The translations under genes and the position numbers were made by a program. Source: Trichosphaerium sp. ATCC 40318 (lineage: Eukaryota; Discosea; Flabellinia; Trichosidae). From it: a DNA stretch of 28,943 nucleotides. Below the pieces are notes generated by a model. The model was not told the DNA's origin and did not search any database. It was given only the letters and a program-made list of their open reading frames with translations. Of the stretch, positions 1 to 8,889 are shown one piece after another; positions within the stretch are counted from its first letter, which is position 1, and every line of letters begins with the position of its first letter. The stretch spans positions 1 to 28,943 of the forward strand of contig JALMLS010000427.1 of assembly GCA_038496445.1 (NCBI GenBank), read 5' to 3'.

Positions 1-388
1 TTTGTAAATTTTTTTAACGCCTCTTACAATGTTCATTGTACTCTGTTTAGCGTTCTCAATAAAGCCAGCAATACCAGAAGCGTTCTTTGCCTGAACTCGC
101 TCGGATTTCAGTCTCATTTGGGAAACTGGCATAATACTACGCTTAGCGACGACTGTATATGTTGAGTTGCGTATTACTGCTTTAGATGATGCATAGCGAG
201 TTGTTGAACGAAATCCTGTATTAATTACTCGATTAGACAGTTTACGCTTAGGTAAAGAGCTTTAGTACCTTTTACTAACATTTCGCGATTGTTCAGGTTT
301 ATCTCCGGTACAAGTCTTGTTTTCTTAGTATAGTGTTACGCAGTAGTGAGTTTCGGCGTAAACAAGTGAATAATGTCGCTATTCCCAT
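1..388 (-). pseudogene. Duplicated 5' part of LETM1-like gene (cut by window edge)
   Basis: This is an inverted copy of the first exons of the gene at 23956-25578. Exon 1 (388-311) encodes the basic presequence starting MGIATLFTCLRR. Exon 2 runs from 246 to beyond base 1. The ATG (388-386) and the exon 1 donor and acceptor match the right copy. The only difference seen is at position 12, which changes a Gln codon to Lys. Whether a full second gene or only a truncated fragment lies further left cannot be seen. The call as a partial duplicate is firm; the call as non-functional is a guess. Confidence 0.7.
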
Positions 389-573
389 AAGCGAGAAACA
401 AAAAAGGCTTAAGCACAAAAACAGCTACCTATCGATGTACACTACAGAGTAGGCGTAGAGAATGCGGTCGCGTCGTTTGTTTACAACAAGACAAAGGAGT
501 ACGTTAATATTATTACAGAAGCTCACAAGGCGTTAATAATGCTCAATATATACTTATAAGCATATGTAGCACA
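389..573. promoter_or_regulatory. Divergent intergenic region between LETM1-like copy and nuclease gene
   Basis: The LETM1-like gene starts leftward at 388, and the DWY-repeat nuclease gene reads rightward with its first recognisable exon at about 574. The gap must hold both promoters and possibly the true first exon of the nuclease. An open stretch at about 477-560 (FVYNKTKEYVNIITEAHKAL) could be such an exon, but it is not in clear frame with the next one. The same region recurs at 23771-23955 in the right arm. No specific regulatory motif was recognised. Confidence 0.35.
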
Positions 574-2533
574 TGAATTAGAAATTATAGCAGCAAAGCT
601 CTCTGTGAACGTTCTAAACGATTGGTACAACGTCACTCATGCGGATTTAATACTTGCAGGTGGCAGACAACTCCTCAAGAGGTAAACGAGCAACAAAAAA
701 GATGATTTGATCGAGAAATGTCACTGAGCACTTGTCAAACTGTTCTACACTCTCTCTTGCGATACCTAATACAACGTACCAATTTTAAACCATCTTAGGC
801 ATAGTAACTCGTTACCACGTGCGCTGGCAACACTCTATCCTCATTTCCTTTGGACGCCATGGAGGTTTAGGCAAGTGAATGTTCATTGTTTTGTTTACTG
901 TTGATGCATTCTTCTGCATGTTGATTAACTATTACTATGTCTAGAGCTGCGCCTATGGGATATTGGAATGCTATTGATAACCAAAGAGAAAGGTTTGATG
1001 GGATAGGAAAACGTCTTAATGTCAAAGTTATGGATGATTGGTATACTCACGGAAAGAGCGAAATTCTTTCTTCTGATGGAGGTGCTGGTGTATTCAACAA
1101 GTACCTATTTATCTCGTTATCATATACATGAGTTTAATAACAAGTGTTATAGGTATAAGAACTCATTATCAAAGACTTTAAGGAAGATATATCCTGATTA
1201 CAGGTGGGAAAGTGTCAGATTCAAGTTCGTTTGTGAATTGATTTTTTTTTTCTTTTAAATGTTTGTCTAGGACTAAGCCAAGGCATTTTTGGACTATACA
1301 TGCCAATCAACGACAACTTTTTCATGATGCAGGTATATCACTTGGTGTAAAAACAATCGATGATTGGTATAAAGTAACAACAGAACAAGTCCTTAAAATT
1401 GGGGGAGCTGGTTTGTTTCAAAGGTACAAAACTTAATTCTGGACTCTCCTTCTCCTTCTAATCCCTGTTAAAAACAGGCATCAAAAGTCTATATCACAAG
1501 TTCTACGTGTGGTATACCCTGAGTACGCTTGGGACAACTCTCTATTCAGGTTAGTCTTATGGCTTTTTTTTGGATTACTGACAAAATGTCTTTATTAGAA
1601 AAGCTCCTGGAGGCCATTGGACTCGTATGAAGAATATCGTGCCTTTCTTGAAATGTAAGAAACTTTTGAGATTTTTTATTTGCTTTGTTACAGTCTCTCT
1701 TATGGTATTTGTAGCTGTAGAAAAGGTTCTGAACGTTGCTAATCCATCAGACTGGTACGATCAAAAAAAACCTTTTCCCAAATAGGAAAAAATTGGCTAA
1801 AACTGTTGGGTTGAAGGTATCGTGTTTCAAGGCCTCAAATAGCAAAATTCAAAGGAGGAGGAGTCCTATCGAAATTCCCGTTCATTTTGACAGAGCTGTA
1901 CCCAGAAATGAACTGGTCTTGGTCAAGATTCGGTCTCAAAACAGGTCCAAAACGATCGATACAAAGGTACAATAAGTTCTCCACTTTCCTTTTATTGGTT
2001 TTAAGCCTTGTCCTTCTAGGTGGTTATTAGAGTGTATTAAAGAGATATGGGGTGATAGAGAAGTACAAGAAGAGCATTGTGTTGGATTTAAATCATCAGG
2101 TGAAAAGGTTATTGTTGATATATTTATACCAAAGTATAACTTGGCTATTGAGTATCAAGGTGAGTTAAAAAAAATGCTTCAAGCACCTCCTTTCTATTCA
2201 TTTATTGGTTACTCTATAGGCGAGCATCATTATTACGATATAAAACCGTATTCTAACCCTACACATGTGTTTAAAGCACGTGATGCAGAGAAAACTCATT
2301 TCTGTTCTGACATTGGTACTAACGAAGCGCTCCCTTCATTTCTTTAAAATACAACACCTCCTAACGTTTATAATTTAGGTGTTGATTTAGTTCCTATTCC
2401 GTATTGGTGGAAGGTGCACCATTTTGTATTTAAACATCTCTTATTTTGTTGTATATAGGGAGACGTAGCTTCTTTGAGAGCAACATTAGCATACTATGCC
2501 CCAATATTGGCATCAATTTTGATCCTAACATAG
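574..2533 (+). pseudogene. DWY-repeat protein with C-terminal PD-(D/E)XK nuclease, left copy
   Basis: A gene of about 11 exons. Four imperfect repeats contain a D-W-Y core (LNDWYNVT, MDDWYTHGKSE, IDDWYKVTTEQ, PSDWYDQKK), each followed by a Gly-rich turn such as GGAGLF and by Y-P-x-x-x-W. The last exons (2020-2159, 2220-2315, 2379-2413, 2459-2533) encode VDIFIPKYNLAIEYQGEHHY and a final PYWWK. This is the D...ExQ layout of Vsr/DUF559-like PD-(D/E)XK endonucleases. Exon 805-870 appears to use a GC donor at 871. Repeat 4 is interrupted by a one-base frame break near 1615-1625 and by further breaks around 1757-1830, shared with the right copy, hence pseudogene. The left copy has four C at about 2498-2501 where the right has five, so here the protein would end ILILT at 2533. 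The start codon is not identified. A host function is unknown; transposon-borne nuclease is one possibility. Confidence 0.6.
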
Positions 2534-4008
2534 AACCTCTTGTTGGTCTAGTACCGCAAGGCAGGTGTTTTGGAGGTACTTCGCCTTTGTTTTTTGCTTG
2601 TGACCTTTCTTTTAGCCAAATCAATTATGAGTCCAGCTGGTGTCCTTGTCACCTGATGCATGTGCGTGATAATGTGTTATACGTATGTGCAATGCCAGGG
2701 CAATAATCCGTGTTCGGAGACCCACAAGTGGTTAAAGAAAGAAGAAAAACAGTTTACTAAACGAATAGCTGCAAAAAACAAACCTCGATTTAAATGACGT
2801 CAGTTGTCGGAGTGTTGCATAAGGTTCCACCTCACTCCAACAGGAATATATTGGCGTAGTGGCTATAAGATCGGGCAGAAGTGGATGTCGACACTCCCAA
2901 AGGCATAGCCAAGGGCTTGTTGCTCAATTTTATTGACATGGATTTATTATGTGAATCACAGCAGTGAGCAAATTGTTGCGGCGTTGATGAATAAAGAAAT
3001 AGAAAGTATTTGCTTTCGAAGATATTTGCTTCAATTCTTTTTTCACTTGGAACCCAAAGAAGCATCTTAATAAAACAAACAAGTCTGTAAAACTTGACAA
3101 TTATTAGTTTTGTGATTTCTACTTAATGTCACCTTTGATTGAAATCCAAAAGTAGCACACAAAAAAATTCGCGTAGAATAACTGGTTGTGCAGATTGGCG
3201 GTGTTGTTTTCAAAAAAAGCTTCATTTTTGTCAGTTCGAACCAGAAAAAATTGAGACGAAAGTCTAACAAATTCGGTCTCGGATTTTCACAATCGCACAA
3301 GTCAAATGGAGTAAATTAGCCTTTCGTATTCGAAACAAGTACGGATAATGGTAAGTGTAAAGAAAAAGTTGTCCTTTGGTTGGTAGCGCTAGGCTGCAAC
3401 GAAACGCACAAAATCCGTTTATTTTGCCCGTTTAACTTCGTTGACTAATTGTACATACAAGCTGAGTACTTGGACGTTATTGAAAAGTTTTGGCCAGATA
3501 ATACTCGCAAATATGTAGGTGAATGTAAGGATGGATTGTTTCATGGTACAGGGACATATCTCTGTGCGCTGAATAGGCTACAAGTTCTTTTTGTGAGCCC
3601 TACACTGTCTCAATGAATATTTTTATACAATGTGATGCTATACAGAACGGTTTGAGGTTAAACAGATGGCCACATTGTGTTGTAGGGTTTTCTGTAACAA
3701 GTCCGAAAACTCATATTTTTTTGTGCACTGTAGAGTAAATAACATAATTCTTGCGCAAGACCACGTGAACGAGTAATTATTACATCTTTGGCAATGAGCA
3801 CACGCTACGATACTTTACGGTACGTTTTAATACAGCAATAATAAATTACAGCGTCAACCTGCTTTAAAAGTACCTACCAGGCGTTAATGGCGCTGTTGTA
3901 TTTATTTGCGATAGTTTTTTCACCCAACAGGTTAAATAGAAGAAGCATACACAAATGGTGTGCGTAGTGTAGATTTGATATCTGTGCGCAGCAAGACAAG
4001 CTCTTGTC
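2534..4008. other. Gene-poor part of left arm (twin at 20331-21808)
   Basis: Several open frames of 70-80 codons occur here on both strands, none with a family signature or convincing splice context. A reading at 3450-3615 contains KYVGECKDGLFHGTGTY, which fits one MORN motif, but it has no neighbours. Directly behind it, 3557-3576 holds the end motif that also forms the 41-bp palindrome at 15631. A TGACGTCA octamer is at about 2798-2805. No confident gene is seen. Confidence 0.5.
3450..3615 (+). pseudogene. Isolated MORN-like fragment
   Basis: A 55-codon open stretch after a TAA reads AEYLDVIEKFWPDNTRKYVG, followed by ECKDGLFHGTGTYLCALN. Y-x-G-E-x-x-x-G-x-x-H-G-x-G-x-Y is the core of a MORN repeat, normally found in tandem in membrane-associated or scaffold proteins. 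Only one repeat is present, there is no ATG, and a transposon-end-like motif overlaps its tail. It is most likely a gene relic or chance. The same sequence is in the right arm on the - strand, at about 20724-20889. Confidence 0.3.
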
Positions 4009-5526
4009 GTGGCTAGAACTCTTTTTTTTTTCTTCTATTTCAATCACGTGATTTTCTGTTTGAAGAAACCCAAACATTCTAATGTAGTTGTAGGAACCTT
4101 GAAACCCACGCATGTTGGAATAATCACAGCTGTCCCTGGGATGCTGTTTTCACTGGTTTACAGTCTGTTAGTGATATTTGCGTATGTGTTGTTCTATACA
4201 CAAGTACTAATAAAGTTTAGGTGATTCCCAACAACCCGACAGTACTCACATCTAACAACATAGATGGAAGTAGAAACCCATTTATTCAGTTGTTTTTACA
4301 GCATTGCTACACAAAATATCCAAAGAGGAGGAAGGAAATAGAACATAACTATGAGGAGCATCGCTGTGGAAAATATAGCCCTGATTTTAGTGTCCGTGAA
4401 ATTCCAGCTATGTTAGAAGTGTTTGTGTTTCATTTCATGCATTTGCTAAGTATAACAGCGGTTGCAAATGTGAAGGTGAGCATAATAAACTATTGCATCC
4501 ATGCTTCTGACACATCCAGATTACAGAGTGTCGCATCAGTTGCGTGTTTTTGGAGCAAGATATTGAAGCAAAAATATTCAACTGGCTCATTAAACGTCTT
4601 TCAGTTTCAAACAACTGTCTGACTTGTAGTGAGGGAGGGTTTAAGGCTGTTGAGGTATGTAACTTTATATTATTTTGAAAACAGCCTAATTTGATAAAGA
4701 GTGTGACATTACCGGCTTCGATTACAGTGTATCCAAATCCCAATGTTGTTCAGGACATGGCCAAATTACCTAAGACTTTAAAGCTCCATGGAAGGTATGT
4801 AAAGACAGTTAGCATTTGCACTTACATAAGCAGAACTTGGGAGGCAGCTTACATTTTGATGTGGCAGCCTAAACCGCATCCACATTTCACTACATATGTG
4901 AATAACAATGGAACTTGGTGGTTTATTGATTGTATGACATGGAATCTAATCCTTGTACACTATATTCAAAGCCTTTAACTAACACATTGAAAGGGAATGC
5001 CTCTAGGGCCCACAATAATATGTGGAAAATACAGTTGGTTGTCTACAGAGGATTACAACACACTGTATCATGTAAAGAACCGTACAAATTGCGCCCAGAG
5101 AGGCAAGTAATACAAATTGACCTGATAAGTGAAAGTGACAGTTTCAGGTATGTAAATGTTGTTCCATTGCTTTACTAACATCAAACAGTGACTATATCTT
5201 CAGTGACGCTGATAGTGACGGGAGTATTCAATCAGATGTGTCTGGCAATAGTGTTGAGTTGGCATTTACTTCCCAAAATCAAATGGAATTGCCACGGAAT
5301 ATAGAATCTTTTGGGCCAAATGCAGGTGTTCAAATTGTTCAAATATTGAACAAACAAACAGTGACAGAAGCAGAAAGAAACAAAAATGGCAATCACAAGT
5401 GGCTTCTTGAAGCAACAGTAAACGCAAAAAAGGGTTCTTGTAGGTGTTTTGTGTGGGAATGCTGTAGGTAAGTAATCTATTTTTTAAACCTCACATCTTG
5501 TTTTTCTGACCAACAATAGGTTTTAA
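4009..5526 (+). CDS. Multi-exon arm gene with peptidase C19-like features, left copy
   Basis: Exons read by eye: up to 4155, 4221-4475, 4529-4654, 4685-4794, 4834-5147, 5189-5467 and a short final exon with a stop at 5524-5526. The order resembles a ubiquitin/SUMO-specific protease fold: an N-terminal SNNIDGSRNPFIQLFLQ (the place where such enzymes have the Cys box, here without Cys), a CLTC knuckle, then PHPHFTTYVNNNGTWWFIDC like the His box. The assignment is inference. The frame shifts by one near 4935, just after FIDC, continuing as DMESNPCTLYSKPL; an alternative splice from 4898 would avoid this. The predicted active-site Cys is not seen. The TSNNIDGS exon begins right at the 4220 acceptor, and a TACTAA-type branch site precedes it. 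It may be a degenerate or transposon-derived protease-like gene. The start codon is unresolved. Confidence 0.5.
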
Positions 5527-5655
5527 CAAAAAGTTATCTTGTAAGCTGTTAAAAAGACACCGCTCATTGGCAAACAAATTTCCAATATCTGAAACACCTA
5601 TAACTACAACTATAAAAGGGCCAACTAAACTTCCAAGGCTTGTTGTACAACGTAC

Positions 5656-5972
5656 ACTGTTAAAACTGAGGCACCAAGTACAAAGGTCAACAAACGAAGG
5701 TTCAAGACAGAAAGATTACTGTTGATGATACGTTGTCTTAACTTCTGTCACAGAAACACCTTCTACAAGCTCATCAACCACTGCTTCACAGCCAACTGTT
5801 GCACCAACAACAGATGCTCCAACTATTGCTGCACACAACAACAGATGCACCTAACTGGTACTTGCTTGATATTTTTTAGCTTTCTTTCTAACTGTGATAG
5901 ATGCGCCAACTAAACCTACAACTGCAGCCCCTACCACAGCCACACCAACAACTGATGCTCCTACTGCAAGTA
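5656..5972 (+). pseudogene. Truncated 5' copy of mucin-like gene
   Basis: This copy encodes VKTEAP, then TPSTSSSTTASQPTVAPTTD and, after an intron of about 43 bp (GTACTTGC...GATAG), DAPTKPTTAAPTTATPTTDA. It is the same as the start of the right-hand mucin-like gene at 18683-18367. Homology stops at 5972, inside the Thr/Pro repeats, and the following sequence is unrelated. The copy therefore has no continuation and is a duplication-breakpoint fragment. Confidence 0.75.
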
Positions 5973-6046
5973 TCACTTGTTGTAGTTACAGTTAACAACA
6001 GTTTTCAAGTAGGATTCTCTTTCACCAAAACCAATTAAAACCACCA

Positions 6047-6397
6047 ATGTACTCAGGATGGACTGAGTTTATACTCTTGCTTGATTTATTATGGTCTGGT
6101 ATACCACTTGGTATATTGGTGACATATGAAATGTTTGCGGTACAGCATTTAGATTGGATAGGGATGTGGGAAGGTGAACATACATTTGAAACAATCAAAT
6201 TATTTGCACTGATTGTTGATGTATTGGTGCTTCTTTTTTTATACTTTATGGCCACCTACTCTCACACCAACAACAAGATGATGAACATACTTCAGACGAC
6301 GAACAAGATGTTAGCATCCAACACACTGGCGAAAAAAGAGCACTCATTAGTAACGTTGTATAAAATTCGTCTTAGTGAATACTTGCTACCTCAATAA
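6047..6397 (+). CDS. Small two-helix membrane protein, unrecognised
   Basis: A 116-codon ATG-started open frame whose stop overlaps a canonical AATAAA signal at 6393-6398. Two hydrophobic segments are clear: residues about 8-30 (FILLLDLLWSGIPLGILVTY) and about 60-78 (FALIVDVLVLLFLYFMATY). They are separated by an acidic, Trp-containing loop and followed by a polar tail. I do not recognise a family. It lies just inside the left breakpoint, between the truncated mucin-like copy and the GNAT gene. The membrane segments and polyA signal favour a real gene; an upstream exon is possible. An antisense frame at 6022-6255 is taken as a shadow. Confidence 0.5.
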   Translation: MYSGWTEFILLLDLLWSGIPLGILVTYEMFAVQHLDWIGMWEGEHTFETIKLFALIVDVLVLLFLYFMATYSHTNNKMMNILQTTNKMLASNTLAKKEHSLVTLYKIRLSEYLLPQ

Positions 6398-6844
6398 AAT
6401 AATGTGTATTTTTTTCAAACGGGTTGTTTAATGCTGACTTTTGTGTGGCTAATATTCAGTGCATACAAATTTAGCGCATGGTAAAAGTCTTTGACAACTG
6501 TATCAGTAAACGCTTGACACTTACTAACTGCTTATAGTAGTGTAGCAAAAAAGGAGTTTGTACCTACAAGCACTTCTTGTTGGTGTATCTACAAATCACA
6601 AGATGAAATTTCCACTCTTTAGGTACACTATCTAAGATTCATTCGTCCCTCAGTAGCACAAGTGCATGTCAATCTCATGAAAGTTCCGTGTAATGGCACG
6701 TTTTAGATTTATGTCATCTTTGGTCCTACTTGCTTCCTTGTAAATAATGTCGATTTATTGGATACAGTCTATGTACAATATGCTAAAGTATTTCCGCTTC
6801 GAGATTACAGTCTTCAAGCCCAGAATAGAAGAGTTCAAAATTCT
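6398..6844. other. Intergenic, no gene seen
   Basis: This lies between the 3' ends of the convergent membrane-protein gene (+) and GNAT gene (-). It contains only short open frames without signatures. The AATAAA of the left gene is at its left edge. Confidence 0.4.
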
Positions 6845-7467
6845 CTATACAAATACCTTCTCCATCTTAACCAGCGGATTTCCTAGCCTTGAACTCTCTC
6901 TGAAAATTGTGTATCCCTGCTTCCTAAGATGGTAGTACCGACATCAGTTTTTGTTGTTGTGGAGTTATTGGGTACCTATAAAAATTTACAACCCACGTGT
7001 TTTCTTGGTATGTACTTAACATCACCTTTCTCTCTCCTTTTTTTATCACAATTGACTCTGCTGTATTAAGAGCCATCTTGCCAATACCCTTACCTTGAAA
7101 CTTGGGATCAACTGCAACCTGAAAAAAATATGTTAGTCAATCCAATTCAACTGAACTCGCAAAAAATCGTCTACAGGAGCTCACAGCGCTTACTGTTATG
7201 ACGTACTTGACGTATTTCATACAAAGAGTAACGTTTATTGTAACATACTCTAAAACAACCGCAGATTACCTCCTTTCCACCTTTTTTGGCGTAGACAATG
7301 GTGTAAAGCTGTTTTCGTGATATTTGAGATGAAAGATGTTGTTTCGTTAATTGTAACGCGCTTGGTGGTCTTCCGAGTATTCTTTCAACTGGTGCGTACG
7401 CTGAGCGTATTATTTGATGTATTATGGGTATATCAGTTTTCTTTGCTTTGCGTGTCGTCAGATACAT
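6845..7467 (-). CDS. GNAT-family N-acetyltransferase
   Basis: Three exons join in frame: 7467-7207, 7118-6976 and 6923-6845, giving 160 aa. Both introns start with GTAC and end in AG. The protein starts MYLTTRKAKKTDIPIIHQII, the usual beta1-alpha1 start of a GNAT domain. It has VAVDPKFQGKGIGKMAL with the acetyl-CoA pyrophosphate-binding loop Q-G-K-G-I-G (residues 95-100), and ends with NFYRKQGYTIFRE, the conserved Y-x-x-x-G-[FY] segment. Such enzymes move acetyl from acetyl-CoA to an amine; the substrate cannot be told from sequence. There are no internal stops, so the gene looks intact although its neighbours in the spacer are decayed. Confidence 0.85.
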
Positions 7468-7980
7468 TGCTTACAGGCTAAATACATAAGCGTAGTGGCT
7501 TTCGGTTCAAAATTCAATGAATGCATAACTTACAGAATCCTAAGCACTGGTGCACGTGCAATCCCAAAATGAAAACAAGAAGGTGTATGTTGATAATGGT
7601 TTCTATACGTTGTATGTCCTTTATCCACTTCTAGCATGGTGCTATAGTGACGTTGGTTTTTGGTTTTAGTACACTGAAACTAAGTACAGGAAAGGAACCA
7701 AAACAAGTAAAACGTTTTGATTTACAAAGAACAACCTTTTCTATAAAATTAGAAGTTTCTAGACAGATTTATTGAGATCATTCAGTTAGAAGTACTGGTC
7801 TTAAAGCGCCTCTAATCCACTAGTGGTACAAGTCATTGGATACATTTAAGGTGGAGGAATAGAACAACGTTAGACACGAGCAATAACAAGCTCAGGATGT
7901 TTATGGTATTCTTCAAATGTCCGATACATCCTGGGCTTTATTTGTTATTTTAACCTTCTTGTACTTTTTCTTGATGTATT
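7468..7980. other. Intergenic, no gene seen
   Basis: This lies upstream of the GNAT start and downstream of the broken ADP-ribosyltransferase/receiver gene. It should hold the GNAT promoter. No protein signature or structured repeat was recognised. Confidence 0.4.
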
Positions 7981-8649
7981 TCACCTTTGACGTGTCTCCT
8001 TATATTTTTCTTTCATTAGAATACATGCGATACGTCTGGTTAAAGAATAGTACATACCACAAAAAACAAGAACAGGTGTTTTGGCACTGCCTTAATTTTT
8101 CTTACACTTTTGATTAACTTTTCTGCTGCCTGCTCATCTCCATCACCTTTACGATAGCTGTTGGTGATGATATGTAACCTGTTGTTACAGAATCCTTTGA
8201 ACTTATCAATCCATGCCAATACCTCTGATGATGACTTCATTACCAATACCTTGAAATTTCATTAACATTTGTTTTTAATAGTAGTTTTTTTTCTTTGTTT
8301 TGTTTTGGTACCTCTGTATTCTTTTGTCTTTGTTGTAGCATTTCCATTATTTTCTTGTTTTCAAATGATAGGTTGTCATCAACCCATAATATAAGACACT
8401 TTGCATCCCTGTACTTAAGTTCATACGCTTTGATATTAGTACTGTCTATTGCCTTGTAGTACACAAGGTAACGTGGAAGAATCTAAGAAAATAATAAGAA
8501 AAACAAGAAGCAAAAACGAAACGTGTTAGTGGGCTATGTACTTGGTTTTTTGAAAATACAACAATCTCATTTTGATCTACTTTGTCATCATAACCACATG
8601 GATACCCACTAGTCGATTTAGTAAGAACATAGTGAGAATCATATCCTTT
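7981..8649 (-). pseudogene. ADP-ribosyltransferase-like end fused to receiver-like domain, truncated
   Basis: Exons 8649-8542, 8482-8312 and 8249 downward join in frame. The first carries KGYDSHYV and EIVVFSKNQ, followed across the intron by ILPRYLVYYK. This is the closing part of a PARP-type catalytic domain (GYDSV..., E-x-V-V-x-x-x-x-Q-x-L-P-R-Y-L). The second continues into CLILWVDDNLSFENKK, and the third has SSSEVLAWIDKF and RLHIITNSYRKGDGDEQAAE, the layout of a receiver-like or TIR-like sheet with an acidic pair (D-D). A one-base shift in an A run near 8072 then switches to TPVLVFCG, the expected next strand, ending at 7983-7981. The N-terminal part of the ADP-ribosyltransferase fold is missing. 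Donors are GTACAT and GTACC. It could be a pseudogene or contain a sequencing error. Confidence 0.6.
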
Positions 8650-8889
8650 CTGAACAAAAAATCAGTACATGAAATGTCACGATTTACCACTCTTTGATTG
8701 AAGTTTGAAACCTGAAATTTCTTTGGCAGGTACTTTGTCAAGACACGTTTTAGCCTTGAAAGTAAGTCCACTTCCAATTGAATCAGAATAGAATGATGTA
8801 CGTGCTGTAGCACTTTTGGGTCCAGCCTTGTTGAATACATTAATTTGCCGCGTTATGCAATAGTGATAAGAGGGAACAGCGTACTGAAA
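8650..8889 (-). other. Coding-like stretch between esterase and ADP-ribosyltransferase remains
   Basis: An open frame on the - strand (about 8943-8677) contains SFYSDSIGSGLTFKAKTCLD and VPAKEISGFKLQ. The pattern G-L-T...C...V-P...F-x-[IL]-Q is similar to the C-terminal part of sialate O-acetylesterases, so it may finish that pseudogene. It can also be spliced into the next exon at 8649 via a GTAAAT donor, making it the front of the ADP-ribosyltransferase-like gene. The sequence alone does not decide this. Confidence 0.35.

Larger units (their letters stand above)
1..5972. repeat. Left arm of giant inverted repeat
   Basis: This stretch is the reverse complement of 18367-24343. Paired positions sum to 24344 at the outer end and 24339 at the inner end, so only five net one-base indels separate the arms. 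All five that I located are homopolymer-length changes. One substitution is visible at position 12 (A here, the equivalent of C on the other arm). The inner end lies at 5972, just after a GCAAGTA shared by both arms. The outer end is not seen because homology runs to the first base of the window. Confidence 0.97.

Noticed and set aside
2832-3300. Two adjacent 77-codon frames in the arms
   Set aside because: No family motifs, and the second lacks a genuine ATG; left as part of the gene-poor stretch.
6022-6255. - strand frame of 77 codons
   Set aside because: It lies opposite the membrane-protein frame that has an ATG and an AATAAA at its stop; no signature of its own.
7917-8117. Hydrophobic 66-codon + strand frame
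   Set aside because: It lies antisense to the receiver-like exon and its downstream part; hydrophobicity comes from T-rich sequence.
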